This document shows, in pieces, positions 17,484 through 26,906 of a stretch of 64,000 nucleotides of DNA; position 1 is the first letter of the stretch, and the number at the start of each line of letters is the position of its first letter. Origin of the DNA: Sphingomonadales bacterium (GTDB lineage Bacteria; Pseudomonadota; Alphaproteobacteria; Sphingomonadales; Sphingomonadaceae); the NCBI GenBank assembly GCA_016704425.1, contig JADJAC010000002.1, positions 434,001 to 498,000 of the forward strand. The letters run 5' to 3'. The position numbers were made by a program, and so were the translations under genes. The notes beneath the pieces are model-generated. The model was not told the DNA's origin. It was given only the letters and a program-made list of their open reading frames with translations, and made no database searches.

Positions 17484-18530
17484 CTATTCCTTGTCTTTCG
17501 ACGGCCTGAAATTTTCCCATCCGGCCATGAAGAGTGCCGCCACGACCGGACCAAGGATGAACCCGTTGATGCCCAGCATGCTGATTCCGCCAAGCGTGGA
17601 AATCAGGACGATATAGTCCGGCATCCTTGTGTCCTTCCCGACCAGGATCGGTCGCAACAGATTGTCCACCATTCCGATGACGAAAAAGCCGCTAAAGACA
17701 AGCACAAGTCCTTGCCAGATCGAGCCGGTTATCAGGAGAAAAAGGGCAACCGGAACCCAGATCAAGCCGGTCCCGATTGCCGGAAGAAGCGAAAAGAAGC
17801 CCATCAGGACGCCACCAAGAAGTGCGGCATGAATGCCGAGTCCCCAGAATATCAGGCCGCCTATCAGTCCCTGTATGATCGCGACAACGATGCTTCCCTT
17901 GATTGTAGCCCGGATCACCGTCGTGAACTTGTCCGATAGAGCAGTTTTGTGATGGTCAACGAGCGGAAGCTTCCTGAGAATTTGACCCGCAAGTTCGCGT
18001 CCATCTCGGAGGAGGAAGAATGAAACATAGAGCATGATGCCAATGCTGACCACAAATCCCAATGCGCTCTGGCCAATGTTCAGTGCGCCTGTGGCCACCG
18101 TCCGGATGATGTTTGCAATTCCATCCGAAAACCTGCGGCTCACCTGTTCGATATCAGACAAGCCCATGCGCTCAAGCGTTCGGGAAACGCCCCGAGGCAG
18201 GCTGTTCTGAATATCGGCGATCATCCTTGCGACATCGAGTTCCCTCGACTGAATTCGCCCGTAGAGACCCAGCAGCTCATCAACGAGCGACATGCCGATC
18301 AAGATCGCCGGAACTATGATGAGAAGGACGATGATCAACAAGGTGATGAAGGCCGCCAAATTGGGCCAGCGAGGCATAAAACCGGACAAGCGGCGATTGA
18401 GCGGCTCGAACACTATCGCAGCAACCACGGCCCAAAGAATGGGGCCAAGATAAGGAGAGATAACCCATCCGAACGCAACCGTGATCAGGACCACAAACGC
18501 CAGATAGGTCCGATTTTCTATCCCTTGCAT
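17484..18530 (-). CDS. AI-2E family transporter (permease-like membrane protein)
   Basis: The 348-residue protein has about seven to eight membrane segments, including paired helices in the first 80 residues and a cluster in the C-terminal third. The family (UPF0118/PerM, TqsA, YdiK) includes a quorum-signal exporter and Na+/H+ antiporters, so the substrate is open. The sequence near LLPAIGTGLIWVPVALFLL and MPDYIVLISTLGGISMLGI fits the conserved C-terminal region. Its start is one base past the stop of the N-formylglutamate amidohydrolase gene, so they share a transcript. Confidence 0.87.
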   Translation of the reverse strand: MQGIENRTYLAFVVLITVAFGWVISPYLGPILWAVVAAIVFEPLNRRLSGFMPRWPNLAAFITLLIIVLLIIVPAILIGMSLVDELLGLYGRIQSRELDVARMIADIQNSLPRGVSRTLERMGLSDIEQVSRRFSDGIANIIRTVATGALNIGQSALGFVVSIGIMLYVSFFLLRDGRELAGQILRKLPLVDHHKTALSDKFTTVIRATIKGSIVVAIIQGLIGGLIFWGLGIHAALLGGVLMGFFSLLPAIGTGLIWVPVALFLLITGSIWQGLVLVFSGFFVIGMVDNLLRPILVGKDTRMPDYIVLISTLGGISMLGINGFILGPVVAALFMAGWENFRPSKDKE

Positions 18531-18531
18531 G

Positions 18532-19260
18532 TCAAGCCTCGATGCTGGAGCTGCAGCTTTGCACGACTGAGGCGATAACGTCTAGCCAGCGCGCGACACC
18601 CGCCGCATCGCTTATCAGGTCCTGCCGCATCTCGATGCCGAGATAGGCGATGCCATTGCCTTCCCCATGGCTGTTCATCGTCGCATTGAGGAGCTTGCCT
18701 GAATAGGGAAGCTGATCGCCCACAATCACCCCACGCGCTTCAAGCGCAGGGATTGCAATGCGAGCGGCCCGATCATCGTTATTGTAGAGGATTCCCACTT
18801 CCCAGGGGCGGTCCTCGTCCGGTTTGGTGGCGAGCTTGGGCGTGAAACTGTGGAGCGAAACCAACAGGTGCGGCTTCATCCGCTGGATGACCCGAGAAAT
18901 CTCTTCATGATAGGGCCGCCAGAACCGCTCTATCCGTTGCAGCCGTTCTCCGTGAGAGATCGCATTGCCCGGAAGGACGTGGCCATCGCTTGCAGTAGGA
19001 ATGATATGCGGCGCATCCACTTCCCTGTTGAGATCGACAACAAGGCGCGAAATACCCCCCAATACCGCCGGAATATCGAGGCGGCGACAGAGCTCGACAG
19101 CAAGTTCGGCGACGCCGATATCCAGTGCGATGTGAGTATCAAGCAATTTGGTGGAAACGCCCAGATCAATATCCGCAGGTACGTGCTTCGACGCGTGATC
19201 TGCAATGACCAGAATTCCCGATGCCTCGTTGCCGGCAATACTGGTCCATGCTTCGCTCAT
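18532..19260 (-). CDS. N-formylglutamate amidohydrolase family protein
   Basis: The protein of about 242 residues belongs to the N-formylglutamate amidohydrolase (HutG-like) family, which hydrolyses N-formylglutamate in histidine breakdown or related N-acyl amino acids. Visible signatures are VIADHASKHVP near the start, SRLVVDLNRE, and LVSLHSFTP with a likely metal-binding histidine. The start is set at ATG 19260 (MSEAWTSIAG); an upstream in-frame ATG at 19323 would leave almost no room for the promoters of the divergent gene at 19324. No other hut genes are nearby, so the substrate may differ. Confidence 0.85.
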   Translation of the reverse strand: MSEAWTSIAGNEASGILVIADHASKHVPADIDLGVSTKLLDTHIALDIGVAELAVELCRRLDIPAVLGGISRLVVDLNREVDAPHIIPTASDGHVLPGNAISHGERLQRIERFWRPYHEEISRVIQRMKPHLLVSLHSFTPKLATKPDEDRPWEVGILYNNDDRAARIAIPALEARGVIVGDQLPYSGKLLNATMNSHGEGNGIAYLGIEMRQDLISDAAGVARWLDVIASVVQSCSSSIEA

Positions 19261-19323
19261 AATCTGCTGTTGCCCGGCTTCCTTCACAATGTCACCAATG
19301 GCCCAGCAAGGAGAGAGTCGCAA

Positions 19324-21150
19324 ATGTTCGAATTTGATCGTCGTCAGACCTTGGCCGCCCTCGCGCTGACGGCAGCCAGCCCGGCATTTGCGAGACCCCG
19401 GAAATTGCCGCCGCCAACTGTCGGGCCTCTGGAGACTATCACCGAGAGCCTCCTCGCCCGTTTTCCGGAGTCAGCTGTCTACAACGGAACGCCGGGTGCG
19501 CTTGACGGGGGGCCGCTTGCGCGCACGTTTGATGACTATTCGCCAGCCGGAGAAGCGGCAGCGCGATCATCAATTCAGTCGGCACGTGACCTTCTAGCCC
19601 GGATTCGCGTGACTTCCGACAGTGAATTGGGCCGACATCTGCCACTCATCAACGCAATTCTTGAAAATGCCACGCGGAGTGCATCCATTTCCTATGGCAA
19701 GATCAATCCATTCAATTTCTCGGGCCATGTTCCCTATGTGGTTTCACAATTGACCGGGCCCCATGTCGACGGGCTGAGCTGGATGATGGAGCAGCAGTCT
19801 CTGGCAACCGCCAAAGCGGTCGACGCCTGGATTTCCAAGCTTGAAGGGTTCGGAACCAGTATTGACGGCGCGATTGAAAAAATTCGCGCCGACGCGGCAA
19901 TTGGGTGCACACCGCCCCGCGCCCTGATCTCAAAGACCATCCCGATCCTCGATGCCTTTCTGACTGGAAAGCCGGGACACCAGCCGATCATCGGGGCACT
20001 GAAGACACGAACCGCAGCGGCCGGCTTCTCTGTGAGAATGCGCGAGGTCGCCGCTCGGCGGGCGATCACGGCGCTGCAACGACGTGTGCGACCAGCCATC
20101 AACAAACTGCGATCCGAACTCCTTGCGATGTTGCCCGATGCAAGGACGGATGCTGGCGTTTGGGCACTTCCTGACGGTGCAGCCTTTTATGCCGCAAACG
20201 TCCAGACTCTCGGTGATACTGGGCTTTCACCAGATGAAGTCCACCAGATCGGGCTGGACGAAGTGGCACGAATTTCAGCAGAAATGAACGCGTTGCTTGC
20301 AACCCGAGGGATGACACAGGGCAGCATCGGCGCGCGCATGCTGGCTCTCGCAAAGTATCCGGCGAACCAGTTCGCGGACACCGATGCCGGCCGGGAAGCG
20401 CTTCTCGACTATGTCCGGGCGAAGGTGAAGGGCGCCGAAACACGTTATGCAGATCTCCTGCCGGCCAGTCTGATCCCGAGGCAGTCGCTTCTGGTCAAGA
20501 GAGTGCCTGTCGCAACACAGGCCTCGGCGCCCGGCGGCTATTATGACGGACCGTCGCTGGATGGCACGCGGCCTGGCACATATTGGATCAACTTGCGCGA
20601 CATGACAGCAGTCGCAAAGCTCCGCCTTCCGACGCTGAGTTATCATGAGGGCGTGCCAGGGCATCATACGCAAGGCTCGATTGCAGCTGCCCTTGGTGCA
20701 GTCCCCACCCTGATCAAGATTGCGAGCTTCAATGCTTATGCGGAGGGCTGGGCGCTGTATGCGGAGCGCCTGATGGCCGAACTTGGCACCTACCGGGATG
20801 ATCCGCTCGGAGATCTCGGCCGGTTGCAGGATGAGCTTTTCCGGGCGGTGCGCCTCGTGGTCGACACCGGCCTGCATCACAAACGCTGGACGCGCGAGGC
20901 AGCGATTACCTGGATGCTCGACGCGACTGGCGTTGCCGAAAGTCGCGTCACGGCCGAGATCGAACGGTACATGGCTTGGCCCGGGCAGGCGTTGGGATAC
21001 AAGCTTGGCCAGCTTCGCCTGTTGTCGCTGCGTGAACGCATGAAGGCAAAATCGGGCAAGCGTTTCGATATCCGCGATTTCCACGCGGGCGTGCTGAGCG
21101 GCGGGGCAATGCCGCTCGACCTCATCGAGGCGCGGCTGGGGCTGGGTTAG
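19324..21150 (+). CDS. DUF885 family metallohydrolase with Tat-type signal
   Basis: The 608-residue protein begins MFEFDRRQTLAALALTAASP, which has a twin-arginine and a hydrophobic stretch, so it is probably exported by Tat or Sec. The metal site is the DUF885 signature LSYHEGVPGHHTQG, with a histidine-glutamate core, and a further YAEGWALYAERL lies downstream. DUF885 proteins are thought to be zinc peptidases. The start at 19324 is preferred because signal features begin exactly there and because a longer frame upstream overlaps the divergent gene. It converges with topA with a 4-base overlap. Confidence 0.85.
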   Translation: MFEFDRRQTLAALALTAASPAFARPRKLPPPTVGPLETITESLLARFPESAVYNGTPGALDGGPLARTFDDYSPAGEAAARSSIQSARDLLARIRVTSDSELGRHLPLINAILENATRSASISYGKINPFNFSGHVPYVVSQLTGPHVDGLSWMMEQQSLATAKAVDAWISKLEGFGTSIDGAIEKIRADAAIGCTPPRALISKTIPILDAFLTGKPGHQPIIGALKTRTAAAGFSVRMREVAARRAITALQRRVRPAINKLRSELLAMLPDARTDAGVWALPDGAAFYAANVQTLGDTGLSPDEVHQIGLDEVARISAEMNALLATRGMTQGSIGARMLALAKYPANQFADTDAGREALLDYVRAKVKGAETRYADLLPASLIPRQSLLVKRVPVATQASAPGGYYDGPSLDGTRPGTYWINLRDMTAVAKLRLPTLSYHEGVPGHHTQGSIAAALGAVPTLIKIASFNAYAEGWALYAERLMAELGTYRDDPLGDLGRLQDELFRAVRLVVDTGLHHKRWTREAAITWMLDATGVAESRVTAEIERYMAWPGQALGYKLGQLRLLSLRERMKAKSGKRFDIRDFHAGVLSGGAMPLDLIEARLGLG

Positions 21151-23678
21151 GCCTTCTTCTTGACTGGTTTCCGGGCCGCCGCCTTTGCCTTCGGCGCGGC
21201 CCTGCCCTTTTTCTTGACCGGGCCCTTGGCTGCACGATCATCGAGAAGCTGCGCCGCTTCCTCAAGCGTCAGCGCATCCTGCGCGATTGTTTTTGGCAGG
21301 GTCGCGTTGGTCGTCCCGTCGGTTACATAGGCGCCGTAGCGGCCTTCCATCAGTTTGATTTCGAGTTCCGTACGCGGATGTTTGCCGAGGAGTTTCAAGG
21401 GTTCGCGCACGCCGCCCCGCGCCCGTCCGCCGCCACTGGCAGCTTCGGCGAGCTTGACGACTGCGGCATTCATGCCCGTCTCGAACACGTCGCGGGTCGA
21501 CTGGAGTCGCGCATACTTGCCATCATGCGCGAGATAGGGTCCATAGCGCCCGATGCTCGCGGTGATCGTCTTTCCGGTTTCAGGGTGATCGCCCAGCGTG
21601 CGGGGAAGCGAGAGCAGCTTTATGGCCCAGTCGAGCCCGAATTCCTCGCCCGGAATATCCTTGGGGATAGAGCCTCGCTTTGCTTCCTTGCCGTCACCCA
21701 TTTCGACATAGGGGCCAAAGCGCCCGGACTTGCGGGTGATGTCTTGCCCCGTTTCAGGGTGCTGACCGAGAATTTCAGGGCCATTATCGCCCCCTGTAGC
21801 CTCACCGTTCGGTTGAGCGAATTTGCGGGTGAACTTGCAATCAGGATAGTTGGAGCAGGCAACGAATGCGCCAAATCGCCCGCCGCGCAGGGCCAGCCGC
21901 CCGTTGCCGCATGACGGGCACAGCCTCGGATCGGCGCCGTCTGCTTCTTGCGGAAAAAGGTAGGGCGAAAGGAATTCGTCGAGCGCCGCCGTCACTTCGG
22001 AGGGTTTTTGCTCCATCACCTCGGCGGTCTTGGGCTTGAAATCGCGCCAAAACGCCTCAAGCACGGCCTGCCAATCGGCACGTCCGCCCGAAATGTCGTC
22101 GAGCTGCTCCTCCAGTCCCGCGGTGTAGTCAAACTCGACATAGCGTTCGAAAAACCGTTCGAGGAAAGCCGTGACAAGCCGTCCGCTTTCGTTCGGGATG
22201 AAACGGTTCTTCTCGACGCGCACATAATCACGATCCTTCAGGACCTGCAGGATCGATGCATAGGTCGAGGGGCGCCCGATGCCGAGTTCCTCCATCTTCT
22301 TGACCAAGCTGGCTTCGGAGTAGCGCGGCGGCGGCTGGGTAAAATGCTGTTCGGCTTCAACGGACTTCTTCGCGGGAGCCGAGCCTTCCGCCATCCGCGG
22401 CAGGCGCTTCGCATCGTCATCATCGCTGTCATCGATGCCCTCTTCGTAGAGCGCGAGATAGCCGGGAAAGAGCACGACCTGACCGGTCGCACGCAAACCC
22501 GTCTGCCCCGATCCGTCGGCCATTTCGACCGTTGTGCGTTCAAGTCTGGCCGAGGCCATCTGGCTGGCAAGCGCGCGCTTGAAGATCAGGTCATAAAGCC
22601 GACCGTGATCGCCGCCGCCCGCGCGATCCTTCGAGAAATCTGTTGGGCGGATGGCCTCATGCGCTTCCTGGGCGTTCTTGGCCTTGGTTTGATACTGGCG
22701 CGGCTTGTCCGGAACATAGGACGCGTCATAGCGGTCAGCAATTGCGCCGCGTGCCGCACTGATCGCGGAATGATCCATCTGGACGCCGTCGGTTCGCATA
22801 TAAGTGATCGCGCCATCCTCGTAGAGCGCCTGGGCAAGCCGCATCGTGTGGCTTGCGGCAAAGCCAAGCTTGCGTGCGGCTTCCTGTTGCAGGGTCGAAG
22901 TGGTGAAAGGAGGCGGCGGGTTGCGCGTCAGCGGCTTGGTCTCAACCGAAACGACCGTGAAACGCCCGGCCTCCACTGCAGCTTTGGCAGCTTCGGCATC
23001 GCCTGCATTGCCGATTGTCAGACGATCGATCTTTTCGCCCTTGTGCCGCACGAGGCGCGCAACAAAGCCCACCCCATCATGCTCCATGTTGGCAATGACT
23101 GACCAATATTCCTGCGCACGGAACATCTCGATCTCGCGCTCGCGGTCAACCACGAGGCGCAGCGCGACGGACTGGACACGCCCCGCAGATTTTGCGCCCG
23201 GCAATTTCCGCCAGAGGACGGGTGAAAGCGTGAAGCCGACGAGATAGTCGAGCGCGCGGCGTGCGCGATAGGCGTCAATCAGGTCATGATCGAGATCGCG
23301 CGGACGTGCCATGGCCTCTGTCACGGCCTGCTTGGTAATCGCATTGAAGGTGACGCGCTCGACATGGGCGGGAAGCAGTTTCTTCTTCGCCAGAACCTCG
23401 CGCACGTGCCAACTGATTGCCTCGCCTTCGCGATCAGGGTCAGTGGCAAGGATCAAGGTGTCTGCACCCTTTGCTTCATCCGCAATGGCCTTGAGCTGCT
23501 TTGCCTTGTCCGGATAGGTGTCCCAAACCATTGCAAAGCCGTCGTCCGGATTGACCGAACCATCCTTTGGCGGAAGATCGCGGACGTGGCCGAAGGACGC
23601 AAGCACCCGGTGTCCCGGTCCCAGGTATTTTTCGATGGTCTTTGCCTTGGCCGGCGACTCAACAACAACAAGCTTCAT
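21147..23678 (-). CDS. topA: DNA topoisomerase I (type IA)
   Basis: The enzyme relaxes negative supercoils by breaking one strand. The 843-residue protein starts MKLVVVESPAKAKTIEKYLG (Toprim) and shows DPDREGEAISWH, the active-site Tyr293 in TYMRTDG, and IGRPSTYASILQ. After the core comes a zinc ribbon (CPSCGNGRLALRGG and CSNYPDC), followed by several short topoisomerase C-terminal repeats and a lysine/alanine-rich tail that likely binds DNA. It lies 59 bases downstream of dprA on the same strand. Confidence 0.97.
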   Translation of the reverse strand: MKLVVVESPAKAKTIEKYLGPGHRVLASFGHVRDLPPKDGSVNPDDGFAMVWDTYPDKAKQLKAIADEAKGADTLILATDPDREGEAISWHVREVLAKKKLLPAHVERVTFNAITKQAVTEAMARPRDLDHDLIDAYRARRALDYLVGFTLSPVLWRKLPGAKSAGRVQSVALRLVVDREREIEMFRAQEYWSVIANMEHDGVGFVARLVRHKGEKIDRLTIGNAGDAEAAKAAVEAGRFTVVSVETKPLTRNPPPPFTTSTLQQEAARKLGFAASHTMRLAQALYEDGAITYMRTDGVQMDHSAISAARGAIADRYDASYVPDKPRQYQTKAKNAQEAHEAIRPTDFSKDRAGGGDHGRLYDLIFKRALASQMASARLERTTVEMADGSGQTGLRATGQVVLFPGYLALYEEGIDDSDDDDAKRLPRMAEGSAPAKKSVEAEQHFTQPPPRYSEASLVKKMEELGIGRPSTYASILQVLKDRDYVRVEKNRFIPNESGRLVTAFLERFFERYVEFDYTAGLEEQLDDISGGRADWQAVLEAFWRDFKPKTAEVMEQKPSEVTAALDEFLSPYLFPQEADGADPRLCPSCGNGRLALRGGRFGAFVACSNYPDCKFTRKFAQPNGEATGGDNGPEILGQHPETGQDITRKSGRFGPYVEMGDGKEAKRGSIPKDIPGEEFGLDWAIKLLSLPRTLGDHPETGKTITASIGRYGPYLAHDGKYARLQSTRDVFETGMNAAVVKLAEAASGGGRARGGVREPLKLLGKHPRTELEIKLMEGRYGAYVTDGTTNATLPKTIAQDALTLEEAAQLLDDRAAKGPVKKKGRAAPKAKAAARKPVKKKA

Positions 23679-23737
23679 CGTTCTGGAATCTTCCCCTCAC
23701 GTGTACGCGCGAGGGTGAAGCGGCGGCCTGCGCCGTG

Positions 23738-24829
23738 TCAAGCACATGAAACTCGCCCCCCCGCATGCCGTTCCAGACGCCCTGCAATTTCAAGCTCAAG
23801 CAGGATGAGTTGCAGCGCAGCGGGGTGCATCGCAGACTGGCGAATGATCTCGTCCACCGAAACGGGTGTCAGGCTCAACAAGGATTGCACGATCCGGCGA
23901 TCACTATCTGTCGGCTCGGCATCAACGGGTTCTGCCCGGTAGTCCCGCTCCGCCGCGCGCAACCGATTGCCGGAGATGGGCTGGATCATCTCAAGCACGT
24001 CTGCTGCCGATTGAATCAGTGTCGCGCCTTCCCGGATCAGAAGGTTGCAGCCCTGCGCACGCGGATCGAGCGGGGAGCCGGGAACGGCCATCACCTCCCT
24101 GCCCGCTTCGTTCGCCAGCCTGGCCGTGATCAGCGAGCCCGATTTGGGCGCGGCCTCCACGACGACCGTTCCCAGGGTCATTCCAGCAATAATCCGGTTG
24201 CGGAACGGAAAATGCCGCGCCAACGGCTCGCGACCGGGCGGCTGTTCGGCGATCAACAAGCCCTTCAAGGCCACATCTTCCTGGAGAGCAGCGTTTTCCG
24301 GCGGATAGGCGATATCGATCCCGCTTGCGATGACGCCGACCGTACCGCCGCCGAGTGCGCCCTGATGCGCCGCCGTGTCGATACCGCGCGCCAACCCGGA
24401 GACCACGGCCACGCCCGAGACTGCCAGACCGCGCCCCAGTTCGCGCGCGAAGCGCATCGCGGCGGCTGACGCATTACGCGCACCGACAATGGCCACCGCC
24501 GGTCGATCAAGCAGTGCCAGATCGCCACGGACGATCAGGGCCGGCGGCGCGGTGTCTATTTCCGCCAAAAGTGAAGGATAGAGGCCCTGCCCCAGAAAAA
24601 GGTAGCGAGCCCCAAGCTTCTCGACAGCTTCTACCTCACGGACAATGTCTGCCATGTCAGCGAGGCGGGGCGCCTTGCCACCACCCTTTGCGGCCAATTC
24701 AGGAATGGCATCAAGTGCGGCGCGTGGCGTTCCAAAACGGCGTATCAGTTGAAAATAAGTGATCGGGCCAATATTGGCCGATCGGATGAGCCGCAGCCGA
24801 TCCAGCAAGTCCTGCCCTGTGTGGGTCAT
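23738..24829 (-). CDS. dprA: DNA processing protein DprA (Smf)
   Basis: DprA binds incoming single-stranded DNA and loads RecA during natural transformation. The 363-residue protein has a short N-terminal HhH-like region (LIRSANIGPITYFQLIRRFG), the Rossmann core with AIVGARNASAAAMRFAREL and VVSGLARGIDTAAHQGAL, AGMTLGTVVVEAAPKSGSLI, and a C-terminal winged-helix-like domain after about residue 290. Its stop overlaps the ATG of topA's upstream side only loosely (59-base gap), while its start overlaps the plsY stop by four bases. All key family motifs are intact. Confidence 0.94.
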   Translation of the reverse strand: MTHTGQDLLDRLRLIRSANIGPITYFQLIRRFGTPRAALDAIPELAAKGGGKAPRLADMADIVREVEAVEKLGARYLFLGQGLYPSLLAEIDTAPPALIVRGDLALLDRPAVAIVGARNASAAAMRFARELGRGLAVSGVAVVSGLARGIDTAAHQGALGGGTVGVIASGIDIAYPPENAALQEDVALKGLLIAEQPPGREPLARHFPFRNRIIAGMTLGTVVVEAAPKSGSLITARLANEAGREVMAVPGSPLDPRAQGCNLLIREGATLIQSAADVLEMIQPISGNRLRAAERDYRAEPVDAEPTDSDRRIVQSLLSLTPVSVDEIIRQSAMHPAALQLILLELEIAGRLERHAGGRVSCA

Positions 24830-25428
24830 TTTTTTGAACGGCCGACTTTCGGTTCGCTGCCGTCGATCAGGCGGCCGATATTGTCGCTATGTTTCCAGAT
24901 CACGATCAGCGCCAGAACCAGCAAGGCATATCCCAGCCCCGGCCGTCCGATCATCGACGCGGCGATTGGTGCGGAGATAGCAGCGGCCATGCCGCCCACT
25001 GATGAGATTCGCGTCGCCGCGAGTGCCGCAAGCCAGACAAGCGCGAAGGTCAGGCCAAGCCCCCAGTGCAGCGCGAGAGTCACACCAAGCATCGTCGCAA
25101 CCCCCTTGCCGCCGCGGAACTTCAGCCAGACAGGATAGACATGGCCAAGAAAGGCAGCCATTCCCGCAAGTACCGCATAATCCTGGCCGAAGCGCTGGCC
25201 GATCAGGACCGCGGCCGCGCCCTTTGCCATGTCCAGCAGGAGTGTTGCTGCGGCCAAGCCCTTTCGGCCTGTCCGCAAGACATTTGTCGCGCCGATGTTT
25301 CCCGAACCAATCGTTCGCAAATCGCCCGCACCCATCAGCCGTGTCAGGATCAGCCCAAACGGAATGGAACCGAGCAAATAGCCCAAACCGACCGGGAGAG
25401 CCGCAACAGTCCAAACAATGTCAGCCAT
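24826..25428 (-). CDS. plsY: Glycerol-3-phosphate acyltransferase
   Basis: PlsY makes lysophosphatidate from acyl-phosphate at the inner membrane. The 200-residue protein is polytopic and shows the three family motifs: LLGSIPFGLILTR near the N terminus, GSGNIGATNVLRTGRKGLA, and KFRGGKGVAT. The start is ATG 25428 (MADIVWTV), giving the usual length; longer in-frame starts extend into the divergent murI promoter region. It overlaps dprA by four bases, a coupling that also appears in other bacteria. Confidence 0.94.
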   Translation of the reverse strand: MADIVWTVAALPVGLGYLLGSIPFGLILTRLMGAGDLRTIGSGNIGATNVLRTGRKGLAAATLLLDMAKGAAAVLIGQRFGQDYAVLAGMAAFLGHVYPVWLKFRGGKGVATMLGVTLALHWGLGLTFALVWLAALAATRISSVGGMAAAISAPIAASMIGRPGLGYALLVLALIVIWKHSDNIGRLIDGSEPKVGRSKK

Positions 25429-25562
25429 GCCCGCACCTTCTGCAACTCGATCGTCATTCATGTTTAGACCAAAGGCGCGCGCGATGGAATGAGACAATCG
25501 CTCGGGGTGTTCAATGAACAAATACGCCTTGATTGCAGTCCGGCGTCCGCTATGCGCAGGGC

Positions 25563-26357
25563 ATGGCCGATGATCGCCCGATCCTGCTGTTTGACTCCGG
25601 CGTGGGCGGATTGTCTGTTCTCGCACATGTGCGCAAGTCACTCCCGAATGCCGCATTTGTGTATGCAGCGGACAACGCCGGTTATCCCTATGGCACGAAA
25701 TCAGAGGCCGAGATCGCTTCGCGTGTCCCTGCCCTGCTTGGGCGACTGGCAGAGCGATTTGGGCCACGGATCATCGTCATCGCGTGCAACACGGCTTCGA
25801 CAATAGCGCTTAGCCATGTGCGCGCCGCGCTGGATTTGCCGGTCGTCGGCACGGTCCCGGCGATCAAGCCGGCAGCCATGGCGAGCAAGACCCGCGTCAT
25901 TGGCGTCCTTGGCACTGAAGCGACCGTACGACAGCCCTATGTCGATCGCCTGTCGGCCGAATTTGCCAGCGACTGCCGCGTGATCCGATATGGTTCGGCC
26001 GAACTCGTCGGACTTGCCGAGGCGAAATTGCGTGGTGCCTTGCCGGACGCCGGACAGATGCGCGCAATCATGGCCGGGCTTTACAGCCAGCCCGATGGCA
26101 ACCGGATCGACCAGTTGGTTCTTGCCTGCACGCATTTTCCGCTTTTGGCCAGCGAGATCGCCGCTGCCGGCCCGCCAGGCGTCACGCTCGTCGATAGTGG
26201 CGAAGGGATAGCCCGGCGGACCGAATTCCTGACTCACGGTCAGGAATGGGCGGCCGAACCGCGCGGCATTGCCGTCTTTACCAAGGACAGTCCCGACCTT
26301 GGGCAACTTCGCCCGGCACTCGCCACATATGGTATGGGCGAAATCCAGATCCTATAG
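25563..26357 (+). CDS. murI: Glutamate racemase
   Basis: MurI supplies D-glutamate for peptidoglycan. The protein of 264 residues has LLFDSGVGGLSVL at the start, the catalytic Cys75 in IACNTAST and Cys189 in ACTHFPLL, which are the two acid-base cysteines of the cofactor-independent reaction. An in-frame TTG lies 30 bases upstream, so the start may be at 25533; ATG 25563 is preferred because the family motif begins right after it. It is followed nine bases later by a thioesterase and likely shares its transcript. Confidence 0.95.
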   Translation: MADDRPILLFDSGVGGLSVLAHVRKSLPNAAFVYAADNAGYPYGTKSEAEIASRVPALLGRLAERFGPRIIVIACNTASTIALSHVRAALDLPVVGTVPAIKPAAMASKTRVIGVLGTEATVRQPYVDRLSAEFASDCRVIRYGSAELVGLAEAKLRGALPDAGQMRAIMAGLYSQPDGNRIDQLVLACTHFPLLASEIAAAGPPGVTLVDSGEGIARRTEFLTHGQEWAAEPRGIAVFTKDSPDLGQLRPALATYGMGEIQIL

Positions 26358-26366
26358 GAAGCTCCG

Positions 26367-26819
26367 ATGCCGCTCGACAGCCAGCAACTCCTCGACCGCT
26401 TCAATGCGAAAATGACGCCCACCGGCATCTTGTTCGGAACCAGGGTGCTTGAAGTGGATCAACCCGCCGGTCGGGTGCGCATGTCATTTCAGATTGATGA
26501 GCGATTCTGCAATCCGCGCGGGACAGTGCAAGGCGGGATCGTCAGCGCACTTCTTGACGATGCGTCTGCTTTCGCCGGGATCGTCGCGCTGGGTGAGCCC
26601 GGCTTTATTGCTTCCATGGAAATCAAGACGAGTTTTCTCTCGGCCGCGATGCCGGGGACACTTTATGCAGAAGGACGCTGTCTGAAGATGGGTCGATCAT
26701 CCTGTTTTCTTGAAGCCGACCTGACAGACTCAGAGGGATTACTTATTGCAAAGCTTACCAGCTCAGCCATTCCCATCCGGTCAGACAAGAAACCGAAACT
26801 TGTCGACACAAGGAGTTAG
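26367..26819 (+). CDS. PaaI-type hotdog-fold thioesterase
   Basis: The 150-residue protein has the PaaI thioesterase pattern: NPRGTVQGGIVSALLDDASAF, where the GG and the acidic residue are the catalytic region, followed by SMEIKTSFLSAAMPG. Such enzymes hydrolyse acyl- or aryl-CoA esters in the cytoplasm. The gene is nine bases after murI. The substrate is unknown. A related thioesterase sits at 29109-29519, but the two differ clearly. Confidence 0.87.
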   Translation: MPLDSQQLLDRFNAKMTPTGILFGTRVLEVDQPAGRVRMSFQIDERFCNPRGTVQGGIVSALLDDASAFAGIVALGEPGFIASMEIKTSFLSAAMPGTLYAEGRCLKMGRSSCFLEADLTDSEGLLIAKLTSSAIPIRSDKKPKLVDTRS

Positions 26820-26906
26820 TTGCGAATCGTTCGCGCTGGAATTTACCAATTTGAAACCCTAAAGCGCCGACACCGGATCGCGCTCGACGGGGCGAAGGAA
26901 GAAGCT

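Noticed and set aside
18850..19323. Upstream extension of the DUF885 gene to 18850
   Set aside because: The extension overlaps the divergent N-formylglutamate amidohydrolase gene, and the twin-arginine signal starts exactly at ATG 19324.
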